A stretch of 64,000 nucleotides of DNA from Ignavibacteriota bacterium (GCA_016713565.1 JADJOX010000007.1:1168501-1232500); one strand, 5' to 3'; counted from the first letter of the stretch, positions 35,775 to 45,203 are shown. Notes: generated by a model from the sequence alone, not told the origin. Program-made: numbers and translations.

Positions 35775-36667
35775 TGAAAAATAAATCACCTCATTTAATT
35801 TCAGTTTTACAAGCATTACTTGTAACATTCTTGTGGTCAACATCTTTTGTTTTAATAAAGTGGGGTTTATCGGAAATTCCGCCTATTACATTTGCCGGAT
35901 TAAGATATACTTTGGCGTTTTTGTGTTTTTTTCCATTCATTTTTTTCAATAAAAAATATCAAAATGAAATTAAGAAGTTAAATTCCTCTCAATGGAAAAA
36001 ATTGTTTTGGCTTGGAATTTTATTTTACGCATTTACACAAGGAACGCAGTATTTGGGTTTATCTTTGCTTCCATCCGTAACTGTTAGTTTAATGCTTAAC
36101 TTCACTCCAATTATTGTCGCAATATCAGGCATATTTTTATTGAAGGAAATACCAACTAACCTACAGTGGCTTGGTTCAATTTTATTTCTCTTGGGAATTT
36201 TTGTCTACTTTTTTCCAATTTCATTTATGCAAAGTGAACTTATCGGTTTAGGCGTAATGTTTATTGGAGTTTTGGCAAATTCAGCTTCAGCCGTTCTTGG
36301 AAGAGACATTAACAGAAATAAAGATATTAGTCCGCTAGTTATAACTTTTATTAGTATGGGAATCGGCGCAATTATAATGTTAATAGTTGGACTAATGAAA
36401 GACGGTTTTCCAACAATAAGCACGAATAATATTTATTATTTAATTTGGCTTGCTGTTATTAATACGGCGTTCGCATTTACATTATGGAATTTGACTTTAC
36501 GACATTTATCGGCAATGGAATCAAGTATAATTAATGGAACTATGCTGATCCAAATTGCAATTTTAGCTTGGATTTTTCTTGGAGAAAAAATTACGATTCA
36601 AGAAGGAGCCGGAATGCTGATTGCGGCTGTAGGAGCATTATTTGTTCAGTTAAAAAAGAAAAGTTAA
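35774..36667 (+). CDS. EamA-family (DMT) transporter
   Basis: 297 aa with ten predicted membrane helices in two EamA repeats (about 10-145 and 160-292), opening SVLQALLVTFLWSTSFVLIKW and including the second-repeat phrase LTLRHLSAMESSIINGTMLI. Members export amino acids, metabolites or lipids. Its ATG overlaps the stop of the radical SAM gene by one base, suggesting that it moves the product or precursor of that enzyme. That link is inference. Confidence 0.88.
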   Translation: MKNKSPHLISVLQALLVTFLWSTSFVLIKWGLSEIPPITFAGLRYTLAFLCFFPFIFFNKKYQNEIKKLNSSQWKKLFWLGILFYAFTQGTQYLGLSLLPSVTVSLMLNFTPIIVAISGIFLLKEIPTNLQWLGSILFLLGIFVYFFPISFMQSELIGLGVMFIGVLANSASAVLGRDINRNKDISPLVITFISMGIGAIIMLIVGLMKDGFPTISTNNIYYLIWLAVINTAFAFTLWNLTLRHLSAMESSIINGTMLIQIAILAWIFLGEKITIQEGAGMLIAAVGALFVQLKKKS

Positions 36668-37024
36668 AAAATACAAACTATAAATTGGAATACCGCATTT
36701 ACAAACTATGCCCTAGATTAAACAAGAAGTTTTGCTGTTTATAATTTTTTATACAATTCTTGACTTCAATTTCAATTCATTATGAATTTTTGATACTCAA
36801 CAAATTATTACTGCGCGTTAAGCTTGTAAATTTTTTGATCGATCAAAAATTTTTTATTCAGCAATATTAAAATTTTGTTAAAACGTTTTTATGTAGCCAG
36901 AGTGATAATAGCAAAATGTATATTGTACTTTCTGATTTTTACTAATTTAGTGATAAAAAATTATTAAAGATATTTGTTACTTTTCATAGGAAGTCAAATT
37001 GTACAAAGGTTAAGTTTTCTGAAC
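36668..37024. other. 357-bp gap with a palindrome, no gene seen
   Basis: Very AT-rich. No credible ORF or RNA gene. The only structure is a perfect 18-bp palindrome, TTTTTGATC-GATCAAAAA, at 36832-36849, which could be a protein-binding site or part of a terminator between the two converging transcription units. Confidence 0.4.
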
Positions 37025-37744
37025 TTAAGCATTTATTATTTTTTTTGCATATTGAATTAGTTCTAAATTACTTTTTACCATTTCGCCATTTTCAAGATAA
37101 ATTGTATCTTCCATTCCTATTCTACTGTCATATCCCCGCAATTTGGCTTCTTTTAAAATTTCCCAAGTTACCATATTAAATCCGTGTAATAATCTTCGAC
37201 ATTCTACATTATGATTATTCAAAACTTGTTCAATTTCATTAATTACTTGTATCGCTGAATTAATTTCTTCCGGTTCCGGTTCAATTAGAATTCTATAACA
37301 ATTATTAATTAACTCACTTTCCACAAATATTTCCGCGGCTTTCTTTTCATTTAATCCGGCCTCTATTTTTATACCTTTTGATATCAACAGTTTAGATATT
37401 TCAATTGAATTATCTTCTATCATATTAACAGAAATAAAATCCGGAATATTTTCCCAATCTTTTATGTGACTTTTTCTTTTTTCAAGATCCGGTTCAATCC
37501 AATCTCCGGAACTTATTCCAATTTGTATTTCAGGAGAAATATTTTTAACCAATTCTACTAATTTATTAACATCTTTTGGCTTTAAACTTTCATTGCCATT
37601 TTCATCATAACAGTGAATATGAAAAACATTATTTCCGTTTTCAAATAAAAGTTTTACTTCGTTTTCAATTTCAATTAATGATTGAGGAATATATTGATTT
37701 TGTTTTTTTGGTCGCGCTCCATTTAGCGCAATTTTAATTAACAT
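37025..37744 (-). CDS. BKACE-like beta-keto acid cleavage enzyme (DUF849), short form
   Basis: 239 aa. TIM-barrel lyase of the 3-keto-5-aminohexanoate cleavage family: opening IKIALNGARPKK, metal-ligand histidines in FHIHCYDENG, GISSGDWIEPD, PDFISVNMIED, then RLLHGFN and SRIGMEDTIYL. It matches the ~240-residue subfamily rather than the ~300-residue Kce enzymes. Members condense beta-keto acids with acetyl-CoA; the substrate is unknown. A TATAAT box near 37772 and an AAAGG ribosome site suggest it has its own promoter. No pathway partner is next to it. Confidence 0.82.
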   Translation of the reverse strand: MLIKIALNGARPKKQNQYIPQSLIEIENEVKLLFENGNNVFHIHCYDENGNESLKPKDVNKLVELVKNISPEIQIGISSGDWIEPDLEKRKSHIKDWENIPDFISVNMIEDNSIEISKLLISKGIKIEAGLNEKKAAEIFVESELINNCYRILIEPEPEEINSAIQVINEIEQVLNNHNVECRRLLHGFNMVTWEILKEAKLRGYDSRIGMEDTIYLENGEMVKSNLELIQYAKKIINA

Positions 37745-38006
37745 ATTTACCTTTTATTATTTTATTATATCGCAAAATTCTGGAATTAGCCTAATAATTT
37801 CTATCCCAAAATTTAAACCTGAAGCACAGCAATATTATTTAATAACGATATGTCCAAGTTGGAGCGGTTTAATTGACAAATTTAGCGCGCATAAAGAAAT
37901 ATTAATTCATTTTCATTTACCAAAACGGAGCAATGAAAATTTTAACTGAATAAAATTACTATTGTATGTTCATCAAACTGTGATTTTATTTTGCGTAAAT
38001 TATTTT

Positions 38007-39398
38007 TCAGTACCAAACCTTTTCAATTTCTTCCAGAGGTTTATTTTTTGTTTCCGGAACAAATTTCCAAGTCACCCAAATTGCCGGAAAACTTGTTAAC
38101 GCAAAAATCCAAAATGTACCATGTGCTTTAATAGTTTCCAATAAAAACGGGGTGAACTGACCGACAATCCAATTAGCAACCCATAAAGATAATGTCGCGA
38201 TTGCCATTGCTCTTCCTCTTATTTTTGTCGGATATATTTCCGCTAAAATTACCCAAACAACCGGTCCGAATGAAAACGCAAAACACGCAATAAAAAGTAA
38301 AATGAATATCAGCAACAAGAAACTTGAAGTAATATTCATGATAAATAAAATTCCAACAGCAATTAAAGAAACAACAGCTCCGGAAACGCCCCAAATTAAC
38401 AAAGGCTTTCTGCCGAATTTATCAATTGTGTAAATTGCAACTACAGTAAAAATCACGTTCACAATTCCAATTGTAACTTGCGACCAAAAAGCATCATTTG
38501 CGCCTATACCGGCTTCACCAAGAATTTTAATTCCATAATACATTATTGCGTTTATTCCGCTGAACTGTGAAAACATCGCAAGCGAAATTCCGATTAAAAG
38601 CGGCTTTAACATTTTCTTATGAAATAAATCATTAAAATTAACTGAAGTTGTTTCGAAACTTTTTGTAATCTCAGAAATCTCCGACGCGACTTTTTTTTCA
38701 CCAATGATTTTAGAAAGAATTATTTGAGCTTTATTTATTTCTTTTTTCATCAATAAATATCTTGGCGATTCGGGTACGGCAAACAAAAGCGCTAAAAATA
38801 AAATTGCGGGAAAAGTTTCAACTCCAAACATTCCGCGCCAAATTTCTTTATATAAAACCCAATTTAAAAACGAACCGTCCGCGAAAACCGAATTGGATGA
38901 ACTTTCCAAAATAAAATAATTTGAAATATATGCGGCTAATATTCCAATTGTAATTGCAAGTTGATAGAGTGTAATGAGTTTTCCGCGCATGCTCGGTATT
39001 GAAATTTCCGAAATGTACATCGGGGAAATTATTGAAGCAACTCCAATTCCAATTCCGCCTACCAATCTATAAATTATTAATTCTGTATAATTTCCGCTAA
39101 CCGCGCAACCAATTGCTGAAATTGAAAATAAAATTGCGGAAAGAATTAAAACTAATTTTCTTCCGAACTTATCGCTTAAGTATCCGGCAATTACAACACC
39201 AAAAATACAGCCAAGCAAAGCAATGCTTACAAACCATCCTTCAGATAACGCGTCAAGAATAAATTGACTTTTCACAAAACCGATTGTTCCTGAAATTACA
39301 GCGGTATCAAATCCGAAAAGAAATCCGCCTAATGCCGCAATAAAAGCTAAAATTGATAAATATAATTTGTTTTCACCCGACTGAATTTGCCCGTTCAT
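38007..39398 (-). CDS. Sugar porter (MFS), proton-coupled sugar uptake
   Basis: 463 aa with twelve membrane helices. The sugar porter signatures are all present: DKFGRKLV in loop 2-3, PESPRYLLMKK before the central loop, DKFGRKPLL in loop 8-9, and PETKNKPLEEIE at the C-terminus. This is the XylE/GalP type taking up glucose, xylose or related sugars. It lies 8 bp after the mannose-6-phosphate isomerase gene, so the pair probably handles a hexose such as mannose or fructose. Confidence 0.92.
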   Translation of the reverse strand: MNGQIQSGENKLYLSILAFIAALGGFLFGFDTAVISGTIGFVKSQFILDALSEGWFVSIALLGCIFGVVIAGYLSDKFGRKLVLILSAILFSISAIGCAVSGNYTELIIYRLVGGIGIGVASIISPMYISEISIPSMRGKLITLYQLAITIGILAAYISNYFILESSSNSVFADGSFLNWVLYKEIWRGMFGVETFPAILFLALLFAVPESPRYLLMKKEINKAQIILSKIIGEKKVASEISEITKSFETTSVNFNDLFHKKMLKPLLIGISLAMFSQFSGINAIMYYGIKILGEAGIGANDAFWSQVTIGIVNVIFTVVAIYTIDKFGRKPLLIWGVSGAVVSLIAVGILFIMNITSSFLLLIFILLFIACFAFSFGPVVWVILAEIYPTKIRGRAMAIATLSLWVANWIVGQFTPFLLETIKAHGTFWIFALTSFPAIWVTWKFVPETKNKPLEEIEKVWY

Positions 39399-39406
39399 AA
39401 TTATCC

Positions 39407-41239
39407 TTATTTCAAAAATGCCTTCACTACTTTTGCTTCTTTTTTACTTTCGTTAATTAATTTATACGAATTTGCGGCGGCGGGTATTACGAAAGTTTCG
39501 GCATAATTAAATATTGTTTTCATACCGTTTTCTGTTTCAACAATAACTGATTCTCCTTCCACAAGCATGCAAACGTGAAACCGATCATCATTTTTGATTT
39601 TTACTGAACTAAAAAATTCAATTCTTTCAACATCATAAATATGAACATTATGAGTTGTAAGGTGAATAATTTTCCAATCGTTTCCTTCCGAAATTACTAC
39701 CGGTTTTGCAATTAGTTCATCCTTTACTTTTTCACCTTTTCTGTTGAAATATAAATTATTATAAGCGTGCTCGATGTTTATTGGTCTTGGTTTACCATTT
39801 AAATCCAACCTAAGCCAATCATACATTTTAAAAGTGAAAATATACGGTGTATTGGAAATTTCTAAAACCAAATTGTCTTTTCCCGAACCGTGAATTGTTC
39901 CCTGAGGTATTAAGAACAGATCGTGCTTTTTAACTTCGTGAGTTTGAACGTAATTCTCAATATTTACCGGATTTGAATTTCTATAACTTTCCTCAAGTTC
40001 TTTTCTGAATTCTTCGGAATTAATTTCCTCTTGAAATCCCAAATAAACTTTAGCTTCGTTCTTTGTATCTAAAATGTAATATGATTCGTCCTGCGTAATA
40101 ATTTCACCAAAATTACTTTTCATATATTCCAATCGCGGATGACACTGAACGGACAAGTTTCCTCCGTCGAATGTGTCGAGAAAATCAAAACGAATAGGAA
40201 ATTCATAATTATAAATTTTACAATGTCTGCCCAGTATATTTTCATTTTCCTGAAACATTAAAAAATCAAACGATACTTCAAGAAGAAAGTTTTCGCTTTG
40301 AATTAGTATTCCGTTTTCGGGAACTATTAATTCAAATGACCAAGCATAATTTGGAACATCTTCTGCCAATCCTTTAATATTTTCTTTTATCCAATTTCCG
40401 CCCCAAGGTCCCGGCTCAAACCATGGACGAACTCTAAAATAATTTTTTGACATTTTATTTAATGAATCTCTAAAATCACTTCCTTTTATGCTCAGCAGAT
40501 TATTCGGTCTTTGTGAGTCTACAATAAAATCTATTTTGGAAATAATATTTTTTTTATGTTCGTTAAGCACAAACCAATCGATAAAATAAAATCTTTTATA
40601 CATTTTAGTAGGATCGAATGGAATTTCCGCTCCTAAATTCGTTATGCTTTGAGCGCGCATTCTAAATTGCAGTTCATTTTTAGGAAGATCGAGATAAACT
40701 AAAATTCCTTTCCATTTTGCCAATTCCGATCCGCAGCCGAAAATAATATTTACATTATATTTTTTTGAAGGAATAATTTTTTTGATTTTTTCATGGTTAA
40801 AAAAATCGGAAAGCATTAAATTGGTGCGTTTTCCAAAAATTGAATTTGAATCTCCAAGATCATTTTTAATCAATTCATCGATTTCATTTTCACTTTTAAG
40901 CGCCATTCTAATATCAAAAATGCCGACAGATATTTTCCTTTTTTCAAATTCAATTAAAAGATCTGAACAGAAATTTTCCCAGAATACACCAATATATCCA
41001 TCAATTGTGATAGTATCGTATTTTGAAATTTCATCAACTAATGCCGCAATGCCGTCTAATATTTTTCCATCATCTATTTTGAAGGAAGGGTAAATATCAT
41101 AATTTCCGGTTTCGGTTTTATTTTTATACAGAGGCAGTAAATACTGCTGTGTTTTTCTCCAGCTTGTACTTTGTAAATTTCCATCAATTTGATTCTCATC
41201 ACTAGGTATTTCTGCGCTAAACGATAAATTATTTTGCAT
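39407..41239 (-). CDS. manA: Class I mannose-6-phosphate isomerase with extra N-terminal domain
   Basis: 610 aa, about 200 more than E. coli ManA. The C-terminal half carries the isomerase cupin: PWFEPGPWGGNW (~275), DGGNLSVQCHPR with zinc-ligand residues (~360), TQDESYYILDT, FLIPQGTIHGSG and the following LEISNTPYIFTFKMYDW. The N-terminal half (~1-265) is the domain found in the long Bacteroidota form (IDGYIGVFWENF, FIDWFVLNEHKK), kinase-like in shape but without a visible P-loop. It interconverts mannose-6-P and fructose-6-P. It is in an operon with the sugar porter. Confidence 0.85.
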   Translation of the reverse strand: MQNNLSFSAEIPSDENQIDGNLQSTSWRKTQQYLLPLYKNKTETGNYDIYPSFKIDDGKILDGIAALVDEISKYDTITIDGYIGVFWENFCSDLLIEFEKRKISVGIFDIRMALKSENEIDELIKNDLGDSNSIFGKRTNLMLSDFFNHEKIKKIIPSKKYNVNIIFGCGSELAKWKGILVYLDLPKNELQFRMRAQSITNLGAEIPFDPTKMYKRFYFIDWFVLNEHKKNIISKIDFIVDSQRPNNLLSIKGSDFRDSLNKMSKNYFRVRPWFEPGPWGGNWIKENIKGLAEDVPNYAWSFELIVPENGILIQSENFLLEVSFDFLMFQENENILGRHCKIYNYEFPIRFDFLDTFDGGNLSVQCHPRLEYMKSNFGEIITQDESYYILDTKNEAKVYLGFQEEINSEEFRKELEESYRNSNPVNIENYVQTHEVKKHDLFLIPQGTIHGSGKDNLVLEISNTPYIFTFKMYDWLRLDLNGKPRPINIEHAYNNLYFNRKGEKVKDELIAKPVVISEGNDWKIIHLTTHNVHIYDVERIEFFSSVKIKNDDRFHVCMLVEGESVIVETENGMKTIFNYAETFVIPAAANSYKLINESKKEAKVVKAFLK

Positions 41240-41328
41240 ATAAAAAGAATATTAAGTTGGTATTTAAAATAAGTTAGGGAAAATAATAAAAATTAATTTG
41301 GCGAAAATAAGTTTAAAAATTAATATTT

Positions 41329-41760
41329 CTATAACGTTTGAATTTTTCTTAAAGTCTTTTCCTTCAACTGTTCTAAAGTTTCTTCACTAAGCATTTTGTA
41401 GGCTTCGTCTCTTATTTTCCCCCATTTATCATGAACCGGACACGGATGTTCACTGCTGCATTTAGGAAATCCTAAAACACAACTTTTAAAAACAGAATCA
41501 CCGTCAATAGCTTTTACAATTTCTATTAGCTTGATATTACTGGGTCTTCGTGCTAAATAAAACCCTCCGTTTTTTCCTTTTTTAGAGCCAATAATTCCGC
41601 TTTCGGTCAATGTTTGCAGCATTTTTGAGACAAATTCTTTAGGCACTTTCAGTTCATCGGAAATATCTTTTGCATTAAAAATCAATTGGTCTTTTTTAAT
41701 CGATAAAAACAAAACCGCTTGAAGAGCAAGTTCACATTTTTTTGAGAATATAACAGTCAT
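41329..41760 (-). CDS. Rrf2-family transcriptional regulator, probable Fe-S sensor
   Basis: 143 aa. N-terminal winged helix (KCELALQAVLFLS, residues 6-18; DELKVPKEFVSKMLQTL, GSKKGKNGGFYLAR) and a cysteine cluster near residues 92-106 (CVLGFPKCSSEHPCPVHDKW) of the spacing that holds a [2Fe-2S] cluster in IscR, NsrR and RsrR. It may sense iron-sulfur status, oxidants or nitric oxide. The nitrite reductase operon lies 13 kb away, so a NsrR-like link is only a guess. Confidence 0.87.
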   Translation of the reverse strand: MTVIFSKKCELALQAVLFLSIKKDQLIFNAKDISDELKVPKEFVSKMLQTLTESGIIGSKKGKNGGFYLARRPSNIKLIEIVKAIDGDSVFKSCVLGFPKCSSEHPCPVHDKWGKIRDEAYKMLSEETLEQLKEKTLRKIQTL

Positions 41761-41884
41761 ATTAAATTCGGAAAATTATTTTTTATATAGTTAAGTTTGG
41801 GTTAAATTAAAAATAACATTTTTATTTTTAATTTTTTATATAAACATATAAAAATAATTTAATATTAAGACGTGACTTATATAT

Positions 41885-42934
41885 ATGAAAAAATCTGAAA
41901 AATTAACCAGAAAAATTGGAATGCCGCCGGGCGAAATTATATATATAGGAAATGCTGACCCCGAAAAAACAAAAATTAAACTTTATAAATATGATAAGAT
42001 AAGTTTTTTTGAAAATGATTTGACAAAACTTGAAAACATAGACGAGATAAGAGATCTGAATAAAATAAATTGGCTGAATATAACCGGATTTGAAAAAATT
42101 GAACAAATAAAGAATTTAAGTAAAATTATAAACGTAAGTGAATTGCTTTTAGAAGACGCATTACATTCGGATCATATTCCAAAATATGAAGAAGGTAATG
42201 ATTATTTGGCAATTATTGTAAAAAATTTCAAAGAAGAAAGTACAGAACCCAGCAATAACTGCATTATTCTTAAAGACGGACTAGTCGTTTCATTAATGGA
42301 AAACCCAACCGATATCATAAAAACAAAAATCGAGAGAATTAAAAATGGAACCGCGCGCGCTAGAAATAAAAAGGCGGATTATCTTTTTTATACTTTGCTT
42401 GATTCTTGTATAGATTCATATTACATGTATTTTGAAAATATTAGAGAAGAACTTTTTGATTTGGAAAGCTTAATACTTCACAAACGTAATGAAAATCATA
42501 TAAATAAAATTTATGAATTAAACGCGAAATTTAAAACAATAAGGAAAAATCTTTTCCCGTTGAAAACCGCAATTGTTGATTTAATAGAAAGCGAAATTAA
42601 TTTATTGGAAAAAAGTAACTATCATTTTTTTAATGATTGTAAAGATCATGTTAATGAACTTATAGAATACTATAACTCTTTTTCGGATAATATTCAAAGT
42701 TTGATAAATTTGAATGAAAACAATATTGTGAACAATACTAATAAGGTGATAAAAATTTTAACTATTATCGCCACAATTTTTATTCCGCTTACATTTATTG
42801 CCGGAATTTACGGAATGAATTTTAAATATATGCCAGAATTGGAATGGGAGTTTGGATATTATTTTATACTGGGAATTATGCTCGTAATAGGCGTAGGAAT
42901 TTTACTAGTTATCAAATATAAAAAATGGTATTAA
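41885..42934 (+). CDS. corA: CorA-type magnesium/cobalt channel
   Basis: 349 aa. Long N-terminal cytoplasmic domain (to ~285) rich in charged helices, then two membrane helices. The selectivity motif is YGMNF (Gly310-Met311-Asn312) after helix one, followed by the MPELEW periplasmic loop, as in CorA. It forms pentameric Mg2+ channels in the inner membrane. Single gene. An ATG start is preceded by an AT-rich leader with no obvious riboswitch. Confidence 0.93.
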   Translation: MKKSEKLTRKIGMPPGEIIYIGNADPEKTKIKLYKYDKISFFENDLTKLENIDEIRDLNKINWLNITGFEKIEQIKNLSKIINVSELLLEDALHSDHIPKYEEGNDYLAIIVKNFKEESTEPSNNCIILKDGLVVSLMENPTDIIKTKIERIKNGTARARNKKADYLFYTLLDSCIDSYYMYFENIREELFDLESLILHKRNENHINKIYELNAKFKTIRKNLFPLKTAIVDLIESEINLLEKSNYHFFNDCKDHVNELIEYYNSFSDNIQSLINLNENNIVNNTNKVIKILTIIATIFIPLTFIAGIYGMNFKYMPELEWEFGYYFILGIMLVIGVGILLVIKYKKWY

Positions 42935-42948
42935 CTAGTTGTACATAA

Positions 42949-43632
42949 TTAACTTTTTTTAATTTCTTCCAACATTTCCATTTGTATTTGCTGAATTTCA
43001 ACCATTCTTTCCCACTGTTGAATTAACAAATGATCTACCTTTTGATGAAGTTGTCTAAGTTCTAATTCAGCTTTTAAATTTATTTTATAATCCTGCTCGG
43101 CGCGCTTTCTGTCCCTGGCTTCCTGTCTATTTTGGCTCATCATAATTATCGGCGCTTGAACCGCGGCTAAACATGATAATACAAGATTTAGTAAAATGTA
43201 AGGATACGGGTCAAATGTTTTTTGAAATAATGCAATAGAATTAATAAATATCCATGTTAGAATAATTAGCGAAAATAAAATAATAAATTTCCAACTGCCG
43301 CCAAACGATGCAATAGAATCCGAAAGTCTTTCTCCAAATGAAAAACTATCGCTGAATTTCTTTTCAATATCTTCCGAAATTGGCTGGTATTCGGATAATT
43401 TATTTATTACATCATTTTCTAAATTGCTTAAATCTCCTTTTTCTTCGGTTAATATTTTTTGCAGATATGATTTTCTGAATTTTAGTAAATCTTCCCTGCA
43501 AATGAAATTATTTTTATCCCAATTGGGATATTTGGATTTTATTAACTTGGCCACCGATGGTCTAACAATAATTGCTGGTACCAATTCAACTTGAGAATCA
43601 TTACGATCACAAATCTGGCACACTTTATTCAA
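42949..43632 (-). CDS. DUF1003 membrane protein
   Basis: 227 aa from a TTG at 43632, supported by GAGGT six bases upstream. A small N-terminal cysteine knuckle (CQICDRND, then FICREDLLKF) could bind zinc. The DUF1003 region (~95-190) has two membrane helices (WKFIILFSLIILTWIFI and YILLNLVLSCLAAVQAPIIM) and the conserved MSQNRQEARDRKRAEQDY. A C-terminal coiled coil follows. The family has no assigned function; some members are linked to metal or stress response. Convergent with corA, 14 bp apart. Confidence 0.85.
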   Translation of the reverse strand: MNKVCQICDRNDSQVELVPAIIVRPSVAKLIKSKYPNWDKNNFICREDLLKFRKSYLQKILTEEKGDLSNLENDVINKLSEYQPISEDIEKKFSDSFSFGERLSDSIASFGGSWKFIILFSLIILTWIFINSIALFQKTFDPYPYILLNLVLSCLAAVQAPIIMMSQNRQEARDRKRAEQDYKINLKAELELRQLHQKVDHLLIQQWERMVEIQQIQMEMLEEIKKS

Positions 43633-43702
43633 TTTTTACCTCAAGAATAATTAACGAATTATTTTCTTCAATAAAATGAGAATTGCAATTTTAAAATAAA
43701 AA

Positions 43703-43727
43703 GAGGTGTATTGAAAATACACCTCTG
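43703..43727 (-). terminator. Terminator after the PEGA lipoprotein gene
   Basis: AGAGGTGTAT (43703-43712) and ATACACCTCT (43718-43727), 10-bp perfect stem with a 5-nt loop. On the minus strand it is followed by TTTTTATTTT. Confidence 0.88.
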
Positions 43728-43750
43728 AATTAAATAATTTTATAGATTAC

Positions 43751-44491
43751 TTAAAATAATTTATTATCTACCGCTTTATTAAAAATCCAAGTTAATTCAA
43801 CCCAAGCAGGGTCACCAACGCCAGAACCTCCGCCATAATTTGAAATTTTTAATTTTGAATAATGTCCGTCTGCATCATAAAGGAAAACATAATTTGCTTC
43901 TCTATCGCTCATACTGTTTGTCCAAGTTGCATCTTTTGCAGGTGAATCGGTTCCGTCATTTAAATTTGTTGCTGATGATATTTTAAAATAAGTAGCTCTT
44001 TTCGCGCTGTTGTTCGCATTTGCGCTTTGTACTAAATATGTACTTCCATCACTGCTTGAATAATAATAAATATCAATTCCCGCATTAGATGAGCTAATGG
44101 CTGTACCGGTTGAAAGTATCAAACCGCTAGGTTGGGAAGAATTTGTTCCTGTTGTTTCATAAATTTTAATAGATTCATATTTTGTATATGTAGGTTTTAA
44201 ATTAACATTTAAAGTAGCATCTTGATTGTTTACAACTTGCGCATTAATTGTAGTATCCGCATAAGTATCTAATTTTAAAGTTACCGTATATGTTCCGGCA
44301 GCTTTACCGGAAAAAGTATAGGGAGTTAAAAATCCTGAATCTGTTCCGTCTAAAAATATTTTTGCTCCGGCAGGAGTTGAGTTTACGATTAAATTTCCCT
44401 TTTCTTCAACCGGATCGGTCGTGTTGTCGCTGCATGAAATGAACGAAATTGCAAAAATTGAAAATAACACTAACATTAAAATCTTTTTCAT
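43751..44491 (-). CDS. PEGA-domain lipoprotein
   Basis: 246 aa with a lipoprotein signal (lipobox SFISC, Cys20). A PEGA domain follows (~33-100: GNLIVNSTPAGAKIFLDG, TPYTFSGKAAGTYTVTLK), a small surface-layer fold found in bacterial lipoproteins. The C-terminal ~130 residues are Ser/Thr/Asn rich and unrecognised, possibly a beta-sandwich. AGGAG precedes the ATG. It lies 12 bp after the coiled-coil lipoprotein gene and ends in a strong terminator, so the two lipoproteins probably share a transcript. Confidence 0.78.
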   Translation of the reverse strand: MKKILMLVLFSIFAISFISCSDNTTDPVEEKGNLIVNSTPAGAKIFLDGTDSGFLTPYTFSGKAAGTYTVTLKLDTYADTTINAQVVNNQDATLNVNLKPTYTKYESIKIYETTGTNSSQPSGLILSTGTAISSSNAGIDIYYYSSSDGSTYLVQSANANNSAKRATYFKISSATNLNDGTDSPAKDATWTNSMSDREANYVFLYDADGHYSKLKISNYGGGSGVGDPAWVELTWIFNKAVDNKLF

Positions 44492-44503
44492 TTATTCTCC
44501 TGA

Positions 44504-45073
44504 TTATTTTTTTACTAAATTAAAAGTTGCTGAATTTTTATCAACTAAAGTTGTAAAAGTTCCCGAATATGTTTTTCCGTCTGCCGAAAGTTTGCCAGCA
44601 TATTTTCCTTTAACTCGGCTATGCAGTTGATCAGCCATTGTTACAGATTTTGTTTCCGGATTATACGTTCCTTTTACTTCCTGATTAATTGGTGTTCGAT
44701 AGCTTATTGTAATTTTACCGGAAAAATCATTACCATCTTGAGAAGTAATTGTTAAAATTGCTAATCTGCTATCCAACTTTCCCTGCCAAACGCCTACAAA
44801 TTGTTTTTCATCAACGGCATTTTTTACTTCTTCAGCTGTTTTTTCAACTGCAGTTTTAACTGTGTCCACAACTTTTTCAGTTGCTTCGCCCATTTTTTCA
44901 GCGGCTTCTTTTGTCATTTCTGCTGCTTTATCTGTAGTTTCTTCAACCGTCTTTTTTGTTTCTTCCATTGTATCTTTTGCTTTATCGCAGCTTGCCAATA
45001 ATAAGGCCGCACTAACAACTAAAGATAAAACAATAAATCTGTTACCCTTACTTGTTAACATATTTTTTAACAT
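44504..45073 (-). CDS. Lipoprotein with LEA-like amphipathic repeats
   Basis: 189 aa. Signal peptide with lipobox LLLASC (Cys29). Residues ~30-92 are a repetitive Ala/Glu/Lys/Thr helix of about 11-residue periodicity (for example KEAAEKMGEATEKVVDTVKT), like late-embryogenesis-abundant or apolipoprotein-like proteins. The C-terminal ~95 residues (FVGVWQGKLDSRLAILTI) form an unrecognised small beta domain. AAAGGAGG precedes the ATG. Function unknown; a membrane-surface or envelope-stress role is a guess from the repeat. Confidence 0.7.
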   Translation of the reverse strand: MLKNMLTSKGNRFIVLSLVVSAALLLASCDKAKDTMEETKKTVEETTDKAAEMTKEAAEKMGEATEKVVDTVKTAVEKTAEEVKNAVDEKQFVGVWQGKLDSRLAILTITSQDGNDFSGKITISYRTPINQEVKGTYNPETKSVTMADQLHSRVKGKYAGKLSADGKTYSGTFTTLVDKNSATFNLVKK

Positions 45074-45203
45074 TTACTTTCCTCCTTTTGATTTTATTTT
45101 TTACCTGATGCAAAAATAATTTTTAAATTAGAGAAATCATAAATATTTTAAGTAAAACTTAATTTGACAACGAAGTCTTTTAATATGAATTTTTAAATTG
45201 TTA

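Noticed and set aside
36832..36849. 18-bp palindrome as a mobile-element end or attachment site
   Set aside because: No second copy, no target duplication and no integrase or transposase gene nearby.
41329..41760. Rrf2 protein as the NsrR regulator of the nitrite operon
   Set aside because: It is 13 kb away and no NsrR-type operator was identified at the nrf promoter; the cysteine cluster alone does not decide between IscR and NsrR roles.
44801..45119. Cys/Phe-rich and Ser/Ala-rich open frames on the plus strand
   Set aside because: They are antisense shadows of the repetitive LEA-like lipoprotein gene; the odd composition comes from its Glu/Lys/Ala codon repeats.
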